NCBI GenBank assembly: GCA_933228895.1
Contig: OW121855.1
Location: 73,184,698 to 73,248,697 of the forward strand
DNA length: 64,000 nucleotides
Reading direction: 5' to 3'
From: Platycnemis pennipes
Lineage: Eukaryota > Arthropoda > Insecta > Odonata > Platycnemididae
Made by a program: the position numbers and the translations under genes. Of this stretch, positions 45,250-56,587 are shown one piece after another. Below the pieces are notes generated by a model. The model was not told where the DNA came from. It ran no database searches and saw only the letters and a list, made by a program, of their open reading frames with translations. Each line of letters starts with the position of its first letter. Position 1 is the first letter of the stretch.

Positions 45250-45780
45250 TACAGCCTCCCTTATTCTAATCCCTTCGGCCTGAGGGGTCTTTAAAAGTGG
45301 GACAAACTAGAAACACCGAAGACAGATGGCATAAACTCAGCAGCGCTCGTAAAAATCGGAGCTCCGTACTTACTCCCTCCCAATTTCCTCTGCATCCTCC
45401 TGTTGGCCGGATCACGGCGCGCGTTTCAAGTGGGTGCTCGAATCGGGCCGTTCTCCGGCCGAGTGAAAGACGAAACGGCACGGGCGTCAGGACGCCGTCT
45501 CTGGAACAAAAGGAATCGTGGATGGAAATTCAGAGCCCTCGCGCGCCTGAATCTCCCGGTTCGCCGCCAGGTGGCGAAGTGACGTCACGTGTGAATTTCG
45601 CGAAGACTCGCTCTCATGGTCGGGGAGGGGGAGGACGTGACGTTTTCATCGCGGAACAATGGCTTCGCGACACAGGATGGCATGCCTCCCTGCCCCTCGC
45701 CGTTTCAAACTCGTCATCTCGCACCCCCATCTGACGTGATGTGCACTGCTTCTTTTTTATATTCCGTGTCGCGTTTAAAA
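45250..45780. promoter_or_regulatory. CpG-rich island
   Basis: One of the most CG-dense segments in the window, containing TGACGTCACG (a CRE-like palindrome) near 45580. A 145-residue plus frame (45297-45734) is low-complexity in Ser/Arg/Pro and starts upstream of any promoter signal I can see. I treat it as compositional, with modest confidence. Confidence 0.3.
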
Positions 45781-46761
45781 TCCTTCCCTTGTTCTGGTTT
45801 CTGTACGTTTTAGAGCGTTCGTTTCGTTTTGGAAGTTGTTGATTTTTACGATTGAAAACGAAATTAAATGGTCACCTACGCGCCTGTTCACGGGTCATCG
45901 CGAAACGTTCGTCATTCAGTGCCTCTGGTCAATTCCACTTTCATGATAGCCCATGGTATTTTGGATCGAATAGTCTTATCAGTATGTGTATATTTTATCT
46001 TTATTCTGCAAAATAATTATATGGGTCCAGACATTCGCATGAGCGAATCTTCCATGCAATTATGGGATTTCTACCAAGTTCACGTATTACATCTTGTAAA
46101 ATACATATTGTAATATAGCGTGGTTATGTTTCTGAACTGTTGAGGCAGTGTTAAATTAACATAGATATATGATCAGCGTAATTTATATATTATCACATGA
46201 AGTGTTAGAGTTAAAAAGTTTTATAATCAGCGTGATTTATTTATTATAACATGATATTGGCTTGTATTTAACTATCTTTTGAACCTCATATCCATTCCCC
46301 GTGCTTTGCGCAGTCAATATTTTAATCACAATATCAGCCTCGATGATAATTACATTGCTGGCTATAATGTCCATATTTTTATGCGTATTAATTTAACATT
46401 TTAACATTATGAAATACCTCCAAGCAGATGAAATAAACGAATCCTAATGCCAAATACTGCCGAGAGACTGGATTTTCGGCGTAAATTTCCCGGAACTTTC
46501 GTCCCGCGCTGAGGTAAGCTGTTTTTCTTTAACGTCGCTTCACTTACTGACTCGAAGAGCATCGATGCAAAATTGTAGCCTGCGAAACATTTCTCTCCAC
46601 AGAGTTACCCTGCTATGTGAATCGATTTCAGGGGATGGTACTTCACCAGAGGCGTGAAACTAAAGTTTGTTTCTTCGTATTGAAAATCTTGACTTAGTCT
46701 AGTGCTCCTGGCTCATATATTGTGCAGATTGTGTCATTTGGCGGAGAGTTGAGACTTAGTA
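45781..46761. other. AT-rich, nothing recognised
   Basis: A CTGAGGTAAGC at 46509-46519 could be a splice donor after a short CG-richer stretch (46465-46515), but no coding frame supports it. Confidence 0.3.
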
Positions 46762-46998
46762 GGGCCATATTCAGAATCTTAACCGCAGTCTCGCTTCCAC
46801 TACTTTGTCCTAAAATCTCTACTTCGAGTCATATTGGTGTGCAGGTTCACTCTGCATAGTTGGTATCACTTCTTAGCAACACGCTGTGTACCGCTTCGAA
46901 CCATATAGAGGAGAATCTGTATACCAGAGTACAGAGTGCTGATCTCGCGCTCAAGGCATTCCGATTTGTTGACGCCATATTGGCATCAACGTTTCGCG
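46762..46998 (+). repeat. IR-F interspersed repeat
   Basis: GGGCCATATTCAGAATCTTA then ACCGCAGTCTCGCTTCCACT, TACCAGAGTACAGAGTGCTG and CATATTGGCATCAACG are shared, in order and on the opposite strand, with 50975-51315. Confidence 0.65.
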
Positions 46999-47769
46999 GG
47001 TTGCGGTTTTTACAGGCGCTAGGATTACCAAGGGTAGGCTACCAGCCGGGTCGCCGACCGTATTTCAGACTCGGGCGTCACCTCAATGAAACAAAATGTT
47101 AACAAAATGATCTATTACGTCTAGGGCGTGAAAAATAAAGACGAGAGGCTTCAAAGTGGCAAAGGAATGGTACGAAGAATACATTTTATGGAGGAAAGAC
47201 CCACTCAGTAGTGGGTTGATTCACTGTAGTGCGTGCTGTCTTACTCGTATTTAGCAGTATTTCCTAGTTTACCATGGCAATTCCGACGGGAAATAGGAAC
47301 AGCGTTTACGGTTGTAGGGCGATACAGAAGAATGCTTAACAAAAATCCATCGATAAGTTTTTGCACTAAAATATTGTAGAGCGTTACAGAAAAACGCGAG
47401 CTATTGTACTTACGAGGAAATAATTTCCTAAATATTTCATTGAATACATATTTTCAACGTCAGTGCGTGCATATTTTTTTCACTTTTAATTTTTTTTTCT
47501 GTAGTCCTTTGCTTGGTCCTATCATCGGAATATAATATTACATGGCAGTTTCCCGAAGAAGCCTTAGAATCTAAAGTTAGTCTGGATAAAGTTTTGCGGT
47601 AGAGGTTTGGATCGGAAAACTCCACAGAGTGATCGCATTTGCTCCCCTCATTTAAAGGGGGAATGCTATGATATAAGGGCAAATCTTCGTACAAGGACTT
47701 GTCCTTCGTTGAATCTATCAAAGGTGAGGCATGTAGTTAGCAACTTTCCTTTTGAGGTATTGGTTCCTT

Positions 47770-47856
47770 ATCATATATCCTTATCATATATATCCAGTTA
47801 TATATCATATATATATCATATATATCATATATATCCTTATCATATATATCCAGTTA
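47770..47856. repeat. AT-rich microsatellite
   Basis: Irregular runs of TATCATATA and ATATATC with two copies of CTTATCATATATATCCAGTT-like sequence. Confidence 0.8.
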
Positions 47857-47859
47857 AAA

Positions 47860-48454
47860 GCATTTTCAAACACCTGACTTGGAGGAGCACGCTGGAAGAA
47901 AATTCCTAAATGAAATAGATGTTTTCGGCAATATCATGCAATATTCTACGAATACTAGACACCATTAAACTGTGGGAAATGAAAACCCACTCCGTGACAG
48001 CATTAATGAAGAAATAAATTCGATAATAGCTCCGCATGATCTTCATTTGGTAAGAATTTCTTTAAGAATGTCAGATTATATTACTCATGCATTTTTTTTA
48101 TTTAAAATCATGCCTTGTAAGTGCAGTTAATAATGAACTGAAAATAATTTTTAGAGACCAAAAGGAGCGACAGAAACTAAATCACCACCACCCATCCCCA
48201 TTGACTCTGGAATTACATCTTCATTACCGTTTGTGTGTGGATCAATTGAATGTCACAATTTGACATCTGCATTATATTCTCTGAAATAATTTCTCAATTG
48301 TTGTATCCTGTCCACTCTGCGGCTTAACATTTGCTTAACTATGTCTCCTAGTTGGTTAATTACTTTATTTAATCTTTAAAATTTCTCATTTTACCCTCTC
48401 AAGGTGATTTAGTTGGTACCTAGGGATTATTCGACAAATTATATGGCCATTATC
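47860..48454. other. AT-rich, nothing recognised
   Basis: No motif or shared repeat seen. Confidence 0.4.
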
Positions 48455-49445
48455 ATTAGTCATCAATCCTCATATTGTCATCAACCCTCAGATTAGTCAT
48501 CAATCCTCAGATTAGTCCTCAATCCTTCGCTGTCTCTGCTACGAGTGCTATGTCATCAGCGAATCTCAGCATGCTAATTTTTTCTCCGTGGTTGTTCACT
48601 CCAGAAAACTTTTCTTTGATTTTGTTGATGGCTCTCTTGATGTAAGCATTGAAAATTACGAGAGACAGTGCACAGCCTTGACTCACTTCTTTCTTTATTC
48701 TTGCTTCTTCACAGCTGGGTCCAGATTTAATCACAGCTACTTGGTTTTTATACAAACTGTGTATAATTCTTCGATCATTGTATGACACTCCAATTCCTTT
48801 CAGAATATGAAGCATTGAATTCCAATCCACGTTGTCAAAAGCCTTCTCTAAATCCACAAATTCAATGAATGTCGGTTTGTTTTTCTCCATTCTCTTCTCT
48901 GTGAGCAGCCTAAAGGCCAGTGTTGCTTCTCTTGTACCCTTACTTTTCCTGAATCCGAATTGATCTTCATCCAGGAACTCCTCAGCTTTTCGTTCTATTC
49001 TTCTGTAGATGATCCTTGTCAATATCTTCGATGCATATGTTGTAAGGCTTATAGTCCTAAAATTTTCGTATTTCTCCGCTCTCTTGTTGCAATGGCTTCC
49101 GCTGTGATCAGGTAATATCTCCAGGGTTTTCGGGTACCTCCCGCGTTGACTCATACTATTGGACGATAGTTTCGCCGGCATTCCAGTCGGCTTCTGAAGA
49201 TCAACGCGAGAGGAACCCGAAAACCCTCGAGACATCTCCGCTCTCTTATTTTTGGGAATATGAATTATGTTTATCTCGAAATCCCTCGGTATTTATCCTG
49301 TTGAGTACATGTCACAGATGGTTTTGTAAAGATGGGTTAGTGTCTTCTCTCCTACATTTTTAATTAGTTATGCAGGAATATTATCAATTCCAGATGCCTT
49401 ATTCATGCGAAGGTCCCTTACTGTTGCGTCAAATTCCGATCTGAT
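48455..49445 (-). pseudogene. LINE-alpha reverse transcriptase, internally deleted and disrupted
   Basis: Reverse transcriptase copies the element RNA into DNA at a nicked target. On the minus strand the domain starts with MNKASGIDNIPA (about 49400), continues through MYSTG-stop-IPRDFEI and HIPKNKRAE, and after an insertion resumes at RAEKYENFRTISLTTYASKI. It then reads FLDEDQFGFRKSKGTREA, FIEFVDLEKAFDNVDW (catalytic Asp of motif A), EVSQGCALSLVIFN and the catalytic FADD in MLRFADDIALVAE. At least two in-frame stops lie upstream of the insertion. After ETAKD the frame jumps to a tail of 18-19-bp units (48455-48530), so the thumb and C-terminal region are deleted. It is assigned to LINE-alpha by tail style and sequence, less firmly than as a LINE RT in general. 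Confidence 0.88.
49086..49234. mobile_element. 149-bp inverted-repeat insertion with 13-bp target duplication
   Basis: TCTCCGCTCTCTT is repeated exactly at 49073-49085 and 49235-49247 and encodes the KRAE that appears twice in the interrupted reverse transcriptase. The insert has two 32-bp arms (49118-49149 and 49201-49232), complementary at 29 of 32 positions, around GGCGAAACTATCGTCCAATAG-type sequence (20 bases of it on the minus strand). The left arm starts 32 bp inside the insert, so the element is asymmetric. The net gain of 162 bp is divisible by three and leaves the frame open. Confidence 0.85.
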
Positions 49446-49499
49446 AATGATGCTCCCATATCATATGATAGTGTGGATAATTCGTGGATAATAACTGAA

Positions 49500-50245
49500 A
49501 TGCTTAAAGCAAAATATAGAAAGAAGAAAAAGGAAGATAAATACATTGGAGGAGGCTATTGATCAACTCGGGAAAAATCTCGCTTAAAGGTCTGTATGAT
49601 CTGCATTCAATTCTGCCAAAGAACAGAGCAGCTATAATTGAACGGCTAGCGAAAAACAGAAGAGTAAAGATAAGGTACTAATGGCATACGGCACCCAGAG
49701 GAGATCTGTATATTTACACTGAGCTTTCTTTACTACTCCGTTCTGGCATGCAACAATGTTAGGGCTAACCTAGGGCATTGTCTACCACGTGAAAGTTTTA
49801 TACGAGCGTGGTATGCTTCTACAATCGGGAACCTAGAGTTCACAGTCCTTCGATATACTCGAGGAGTACGTGGGGAAGAGAGCCGAAAAGAAAAAGAGCG
49901 AGAAAGTTTGTCTTATCGTAGATGCTATGCGAAAACATCTCGATGGTGGACGTGGAAAAGTCATGGGCTACGTAGACTGCAGCGAAGAATTTGTCGACAT
50001 AAGTTTAGGCTATCTACAAGGGACTAGGACATCCGCCACTCAGGAATTAGTTTTCACGATTTTTAGTATAAACGACAAATTCCGAAGGCCATTGGGGTAC
50101 TTACTCGCCAATAGCACAAATGTAGAAGAGCATTACTCTCTAGTAATGTACAGCTAAGCTGACATACATAGGGGTCGAAGTGGGGTGTCTCACTTTTAAT
50201 GGATAACCCACTAATATTGGAAAAGGAGTGCTTCTGGGAGCTTGG
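49500..50245 (+). pseudogene. P-element/THAP9-type transposase relic
   Basis: P-element transposases cut and paste DNA with an RNase H-like domain. Here the longest open stretch (about 49843-50157) reads QSFDILEEYVGKRAEKKKSE, then KVCLIVDAMRKHLDG, KVMGYVDC, ATQELVFTIFSINDKFRRPL and GYLLAN. This parallels the family's SFDILKK...LIFDEMAIRKH...GYVD...ATEALVF...WKIPIGYFL pattern, and the Asp of IVDAM sits at the first catalytic position. Upstream, another frame gives CLPRESFIRAWYAST, like LP.RTIRKWY.S. Downstream VGCLTFNG-stop-PTNIGKGVLLGA matches the VTFDG..TN...LG block. Frameshifts and stops make it dead; no THAP finger or terminal repeats were found. Confidence 0.8.
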
Positions 50246-50974
50246 CTGTTTCATATTCTGCTTCACTCGGACAATGTACCTGTCTCTCGGTATTCCTCGA
50301 GGGACTTTCTGTAATAACTTTCCCTCCTATCATTCTCCTTAACAGTTCATTGTATCTTAAAATGTGGTTTATTTATCAGGATCTTGTCTGCTTCATAATG
50401 CTCCATATGGTTCTCTTCTCTTCTACACTTCATCGCATCTTTCTTTAATATGCGGAAGTTTACACTTTATACTACTGCTTTTTCAAAATTTAAGATAGCA
50501 CGTGCAAATATTCCAGGCTAAAACATTTTCAAATTTGAATTTAACGTTAAGAGTGCTAAGAAAATGGGTAATATAAGCCTGGAGTATCAGGATTTGAGCG
50601 CCGAAAACCATGTATTTTTTCCAAATAAAATAACGTAAATGTACAGATTAGGAGAGAAAAAGTCTACGCTCGTAAACAAATGAAGAAACAAGCGTTCTAT
50701 CAGACGCTCTTTATTTTTAAAAAAATTATTCCACACTCCAGTAAATATTCACTTCTTAACTCAAGGGACTCGACTTTTTAATTAAAGCTGAAAACGTCCT
50801 TCTAATTTTTACAGGACTCCTTGTCTCGATCTTAAAGAACTAGTCATCACCTACGATGTGTTCCACGTATTGGCTTCCCAATGTCCTCATTTATGGCTAT
50901 TTATTGGCCATAGTCAAAAGAAATATGCATGTTTTAGCAGCTATTTCTCCGACAGAAAGTAAGAATGTCAGAGA
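50246..50974. other. Nothing recognised
   Basis: May contain further decayed transposase sequence, but I could not follow the frame. Confidence 0.35.
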
Positions 50975-51315
50975 CCGGTGGTATCCCGAAGGCATGCGAC
51001 CCGCTTGGCATTGATGCCAATATGGCCGAACTTAATGGGAATGCTTCGCCAGTATGGCGGGTATAGGAGATAAGCACTCTGTACTCTGGTATCTGTATGT
51101 TCTTTTGAACTATTAATAGGGATTTTGTGACGTAAGAAATAGAAGTGGGACTGTAGTTGAGATTCTGGGCCATATTCAGAATCTCGATTCAGTTTTCAGC
51201 GTTACGCTGAGAAGTAATACCACCTTTGCAGGTAGAATCTGTACAACAATTTGACTCGTTGTAGGAATTTTAGGACGTAAGCAGTAATAGCGAGACTGTA
51301 GTTGAGATGTGGCCC
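50975..51315 (-). repeat. IR-F interspersed repeat with duplicated start
   Basis: Minus strand: GGGCCACATCTCAACTACAG opens the element. A second start, GGCCCAGAATCTCAACTACA, follows after about 150 bp, and TACCAGAGTACAGAGTGCTT and GGCCATATTGGCATCAATGC follow. The part 51167-51315 is itself bounded by inverted GGGCCAYAT ends. Confidence 0.65.
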
Positions 51316-52787
51316 TTAGACTGCAAATTCAGACGCGTGATGTCATGAGATGCCCATGGTAAATATTGTTTTGAAGAATGTTTATCCATCATTGTTCTTT
51401 TCATGAAATTATCAAATCCATGCATCTATAAGGGTAAAGATTTCCTTATAGCATAAATCTCACTCAGTTTGTGTCTTTATGTGGCAGTTAATAGCTCTTA
51501 CATAGCCGTATCCCGCGTAAAGCTGCGCTCATAAGTTATGGCACAGAGCCTTGCTTCCTTAGTTTTATATGACGACTGGAATCCGGAATTCGAAATTTTT
51601 ACGAGTTTTTTTTCTCCCCAGGACCTTGGTCTCTCGACACAAGTTTCCCTTTGTTATTAGCGAATAGATGATTTGAGTTGTTCGTTGATACTCTGAAATG
51701 CAGAGTTTACAACCTTTTTTCGCGTGCATTACAGTGGATGCATTCTTCAATGCAAAGTTCATTATCGCCTATAGTGGACGAGGTAGCTAGTGCTAAAAGC
51801 ATTCCGTTGCACGTTTTGAAAGAATACTTCAAGGAGTGGGTGGTCAATATTTGGTTCTCTTAATTGCAAGATCAGTACCTACTCTCCCTAGCATGCATTC
51901 CCGGTTATTTCTCAAATTATTTTTCCATTAGCCCCACGAGTCTTTTTACTATGGCAAGATTCTCTAATCATTAGCCACTCAGCTTTTTTTTTTCAATGCG
52001 ACTGTCGGATCATACCCAGAAACAGAAAACGATTAACATAAAAACAATTCGCACCCTTTCGAGCATGAGGAACGTGTAGCGCCCGAGATATGGTACCGTC
52101 TGAGACAGATATCCCCTTGAGGAAGTCTTGATAAAAACACTTAATGGCGCAGTCTTCCGGTCGAAGGGAAAGATCGGAGCCCAAGTGAGGGAGGACATTT
52201 TTCTCAATGGGGCTTCTCGGTACTTTTTATGCGCAAGGACATTATCTTTCCATTGCCCGTGAACAAAGGAGCTCTCTACGTCAGCCTAAGTGGTGGGGTT
52301 GAAACCATGATGGAGTCGAGTATCGATTCTCTTGGCATCGTTAGCACGCCCTTCACGGTCGGAATAGTTAATATATTGGATTTATTATAATGGATGAAGA
52401 TGATTGACGATATAAATTCCCTTGTTCGAAATTATTCATTCTCTGCATGGTTCTTCTAGAGCGAATATTGTTGCTCGCCCGTGCGAAGGGGAGGGAAGAA
52501 ATAATGAGCATTTAAAATCTACTTAACCATGCAGGGAAGACCACACATTGAGAAAGCATTGGTCATTAAGAGCCAATAGGGTACTCAAAGGATATGAGTG
52601 GTATGTCGCTTGATACATAAATTGAGTCACAATCCTTCAAAGACGGAGCCAATAGAAAAATTCGTCGTGTAGAAACTGGCCTAGCTGACGAATACTGATG
52701 ATCAAATCGATAGATATGGTAAAGAGAGAAGCCACTGAGTGTGGAAAAAGTAATTCAATGGATCACATTTGTAGTAGTTATCATCCA
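51316..52787. other. Nothing recognised
   Basis: Minus frames at 51993-52207 were examined; no transposase or other motif was convincing. Confidence 0.35.
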
Positions 52788-52862
52788 GGAGAGGGACTGA
52801 CAGCCGAGGTCATTGCACCTTTCAAAATAGATAGATAGTTGGGTAAGGGAGGAAAAGTTTAT
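52788..52862 (-). mobile_element. SINE-A tail fragment
   Basis: Minus strand: ACTTTTCCTCCCTTACCCAA then AATGACCTCGGCTGTCAGTC and CCTCTCC match the SINE-A tail. Confidence 0.55.
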
Positions 52863-55049
52863 GTTCGAACGTATCTATTAAGCCAGTTTTTATAGATTTT
52901 ATTCCTAAAGCGTATGCAGATGACTGCCCTGCTTGGCAGGAGCTGAAATATTTAAGGGTTCGAAAGGTCTGTCCCAGTGAATTCCTCACTTATTTTCCTA
53001 TATTAGAATCGACCAGGTCCTATTCCTATATTAGAATAGTGTAGGTCGCGGCTTCTATTTCTTTTTCTTCCAAGTGAATTTTCTCTTAGTCTCTGGGACA
53101 CGTCCCGCTACAGGTACAAGTACTGGATGGCTCGTGAAGCTGAATACGCTGCCTACCCTTAAGGAGGTTGATCCGAAAAGTGAAAGTTATGTCATTTTTT
53201 TTATATTTTCAGCACTTATAGAACTAAAGTTCCTCTGTCTAATAAAGTAAAGATAATTATACCAACCCATACTCCTTTTTGCACAAATTGCATTTGAAAT
53301 TACATACGATTAACGGCGAGAATGGCCATCACATGGGAATATAACGTTTAAAAATACCATAGTGACATGTCATTTTTGCAAAAAACTGATATTTTATGCG
53401 TAATTTCACAAGAAATAAAATGACACGAAAAGAAAGGCATCAACCCACCGTATTTTTCGCTAAATCCACCAATTTCTGCGCTTATAGCAGACGAAATGCG
53501 TTAGTTGTCTTCAAGTGGCGCTGCGGTCGCTCTATGTAAAATGTATGGCGTATGAATAATATCATTACTAATGAGATATTAAAGCATATTTCAGAAAAAT
53601 ATTATAACATAACGTTTGATAGTAATATTCTGGTGTTATACATTAGTAAATTCATTGAGTACATGAATTTATTTCTTTAAAGTAGGTGATGAATGACTCC
53701 ATCGTCGAGCTGATTAAAATTATCATAAAAAAGAAATCCTTCGACTTTACATCGTATTTCTTGAGATACTTATGACTTTTAATAGCTAAGTTATTTTTCT
53801 TTGTGAAGTAAGGATCACTTAGCAGGCATATACTCGTACTTAAATTAATAAGATTCCTCAGACAACTTGACTCAAGCAGTCGCGAGCCAACCTCCTTAAC
53901 TTCTGAATATCGTAAATGCACTCGTCTGCACCGTATGTATTATTCTACATAAAAGTACTAATAACTGAACTTCCCGTTGTATCACGATGGTATCTGGATA
54001 TGAAAACGGAGATGCCGTAGATGCCTAACTCAAATGATTCGGATCTCCTGTCCTGAGGTATAGTGCTCGTCTTAGGAGATTGCTTCGATTAGGTGAGGTA
54101 ATATTGCTCCAGTAGTGTGAACACCTATAATGTACACCCCTTATTTGATTAGCATGGGGTGTATTCTTTTGCGAGGGTATTTATTTATTCCCTAAGTTTG
54201 TTTTTCTTTCATCTTTGTAGTTTTCGAGTTTTTCATTACGAAACCTTCTTAATTCCTTTTCTTCTTATTTTTGTGCACCGAATGTGTTACCTATATTTTG
54301 TCATCCAACGCTGAAATATTTTCCTAACCTTGCTATCGTTTCGATGTCTAAAATTTGTGCTTTGTTTCCGTGCGTCGGCAGACGCAACCTGGCATTCTTC
54401 GTGCGACGAGTAAACCAGTAAACCAATTTCCTCTCCGAAGTGCCAGTAGTTAATGACGCACGGTGCACGTTATGCACTCCTCGCAAATAGTTAGCGTGTG
54501 ACTAAGTGCAAATATTGACACATTCGTCGCATAAATGTGCATCGCGGTCTGCTCTGACCACGGTCAAGTCGCTTATGGTTTCCGCTGAGATATCTGAGGA
54601 GCCCTCGCGTGCTGTCAGCATTTTCCACGAGCTTTTACAGGAACTAGCGTTGATTTTGCGCTTTTGTCGCGAGTTGCGAAGTCGGTGATGTTTTTTTTAA
54701 GTCTTGGGGTCGTACTGGGAAATTCCTCGCCGGAGGTTTTGCTTTGGAAAAATGACGTTCACCTTAATTTAATAGCGTTTTATAAATTCGCTTATTACTC
54801 GAAATTGCATATAACTAGGGTGACGTGGTTTTCACGTTGATGTGGGTGTGGAATGTACTAGAAACTGAAAACTAAGTGGTAGCACTAATGAGGATTAACG
54901 GTCGGTTCTACCCACGGCAGCGAATTAAACCGCAGTAGTAGTCTCAGCAGTACTTACACATAGGATACTTACATATACAACTAATATGAAAAATACAAAC
55001 TTAAAGTACAAACGCGTTATATGTGCAGATGGATAGGAATGTCAGACGC
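52863..55049. other. AT-rich, nothing recognised
   Basis: TCCTATATTAGAAT occurs twice near 52995-53040. A CG-richer patch is at 54360-54680 with short frames and no motif. Confidence 0.35.
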
Positions 55050-55212
55050 CACGGTTTAACGCCCTCAGTTTGACGGACTAAGCACTGTACTTGAAGTGAT
55101 CCACGCATAGGACAGAAGTTGGTAGTTGTATGCCTCTGAAAATTTTGCCCCAGCCAGGATTCGAACCTGGGTTCTCGGGATGGGAAACCAGCAATTTACA
55201 CGAACCCGAATC
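55050..55212 (-). mobile_element. SINE-A head and mid fragment
   Basis: Minus strand: GGGATTCGGGTTCGTGTAAA, CATCCCGAGAACCCAGGTTC (intact B box GGTTCGAATCC) and GTACAGTGCTTAGTCCGTCA. The core and tail are missing. Confidence 0.7.
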
Positions 55213-55734
55213 CCAGTAGTTCACGTTCGAGTACAACAATTTCACACGTGATTTTCGTCACGTGTTCTGGGATTCCCACGGCTCGGACAAGAGTTCGTAT
55301 GTATTCTTAATACCGTTTATGTCGTAGTTGATATCAGAGGGATGTGCTGGCCCAACTTAAAGAGCTTAAAACATTTTGGAAGAAGTTTTTCTCGTTTCTA
55401 ATCCAATGAACAGAGAATATCGGCAGTGATGGAATACGTTTTAAAACCACTTGATTGTTTTCCTGCTCTCTTCCGTCTTAATCCGCTGCTTCTTAGAATT
55501 CCGAACATAATTTTCCATCTCGTTCCGAGCGCACGAAGAGCTGTATCTATATTATCTGTTTTGGATGTGCTCGTATGCACGTAGATATGGTATGGGTGTT
55601 CTTTAATTTTTTTAGGTGGCATCGAATACAATTTTGGCTTCGACGCCTCGTGGATTCAATGTGGAACTCTTGCTGAGAAAGCCATCCGTAAATTTGTCAT
55701 CGGCCACTCAGTGAATGCACCGTATGATATGTAT
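55213..55734. other. Nothing recognised
   Basis: A 77-residue minus frame (55398-55631) has no motif. Confidence 0.4.
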
Positions 55735-55850
55735 GGAGTAAGTAGAAGAGAATGTTAAAGAAATAACTTGTGTGAATATGAAGAGGCTTGGCGATAGGAG
55801 ACTCTAGCGGATAGATACATTAAACCAATCTTAGGTTTGATGACTGAAAA
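55735..55850 (+). mobile_element. LINE-alpha 3' end, diverged
   Basis: GTGAATATGAAGAGGCTTGG then CGATAGGAGACTCTAGCGGA and AAACCAATCTTAGGTTTGAT follow the LINE-alpha 3' end; the tail is GATGACTGAAAATTGA. Confidence 0.6.
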
Positions 55851-55884
55851 TTGAAAAACCGTTGAATAGCAATATTTCCGTTGA

Positions 55885-55985
55885 GAAATAATATCCAACT
55901 TTTTCGGGATTCAAACCCTGATTCCCCCGAATCTCGGCCAGGTGCTTCAACCTTCTGAGCTACCAAGACGTCGAAGGAAGTTCCA
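55885..55985 (-). mobile_element. tRNA-like SINE head, third type
   Basis: Minus strand: GTCTTGGTAGCTCAGAAGGT then TGAAGCACCTGGCCGAGATT and GGGTTTGAATCCCGAAAAAG. The A-box region (TAGCTCAGAAGG) and B box (GGTTTGAATCC) are tRNA-like, but no CCA end or clean acceptor stem is seen. It may be a SINE separate from SINE-A and SINE-B. Confidence 0.5.
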
Positions 55986-56010
55986 GTGCTATACCGTCGT
56001 ACCTTGTGAA

Positions 56011-56160
56011 TGAATTGAAAGAATTCTTCACCATTCTTCATCCGGGTTTGGCTCTCCATCTCTTTGCCCTGATGATGATGATGAGTGAGTCGTTCATCGA
56101 AACGTCGACTGAGATGGAGAGTCTAACCCGTTTGAAGACCCGTCAAGAATTCATTCATAC
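56011..56160. repeat. Fold-back element, arms about 50 bp
   Basis: GGGTTTGGCTCTCCATCTC (56044-56062) pairs with GAGATGGAGAGTCTAACCC (56112-56130), and the similarity continues outward through GAATTC and TGAATGAATT. The spacer holds a GATGATGATGATGAG run and TCATCGAAACGTCGAC. Confidence 0.65.
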
Positions 56161-56587
56161 CTAGTAGGCGTTATTTTTCCATGCTGATTTCTGCGGGCTA
56201 CGTTATGTTTTTCGCACATAGTTCGAAGTTTCACTTTAAGGGCCCCAAATTCCACTGCATTATGTGTTTTTTCATGCGTGTAACGGTATTTTTTTGTCTA
56301 TTCCTGAAAATCATGGTATTGGTAGCGTCCGAAGTTTTGAATGCCGCCGAAGTATTATTTTTTGTGAAAAATTCGTGGAAAAGAAGGCATTGGTGCTCTA
56401 GATATATCCTCCGTTCGCGGCTCGCCGGTGAAATACCAGGTAGAGGTGAACGAACACTTCACGAGTCACAGGGCGTACGACAATTTAGTGTTTCATCGCC
56501 TAAAGCCTCGGACCGTGGCGGGGAAACGGCGCTTGGTGTTAGACATGAATAGCCCCGATTTGGAGTAGTTTTTGGGAGCACAAACGT
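56161..56587. other. Nothing recognised
   Basis: A 123-residue plus frame (56181-56552) changes from AT-rich to GC-rich composition and has no domain; not called. Confidence 0.35.

Noticed and set aside
45297..45734. 145-residue plus frame in the 45-kb island
   Set aside because: Low-complexity Ser/Arg/Pro/Gly; no motif, start context or splice signal.
47770..47856. Spaced repeats that might suggest an array such as CRISPR
   Set aside because: Irregular AT microsatellite with no constant repeat-spacer pattern, in a eukaryotic context.
51993..52207. Two overlapping minus frames considered as a transposase piece
   Set aside because: No catalytic or conserved motif could be aligned; frame choice was arbitrary.
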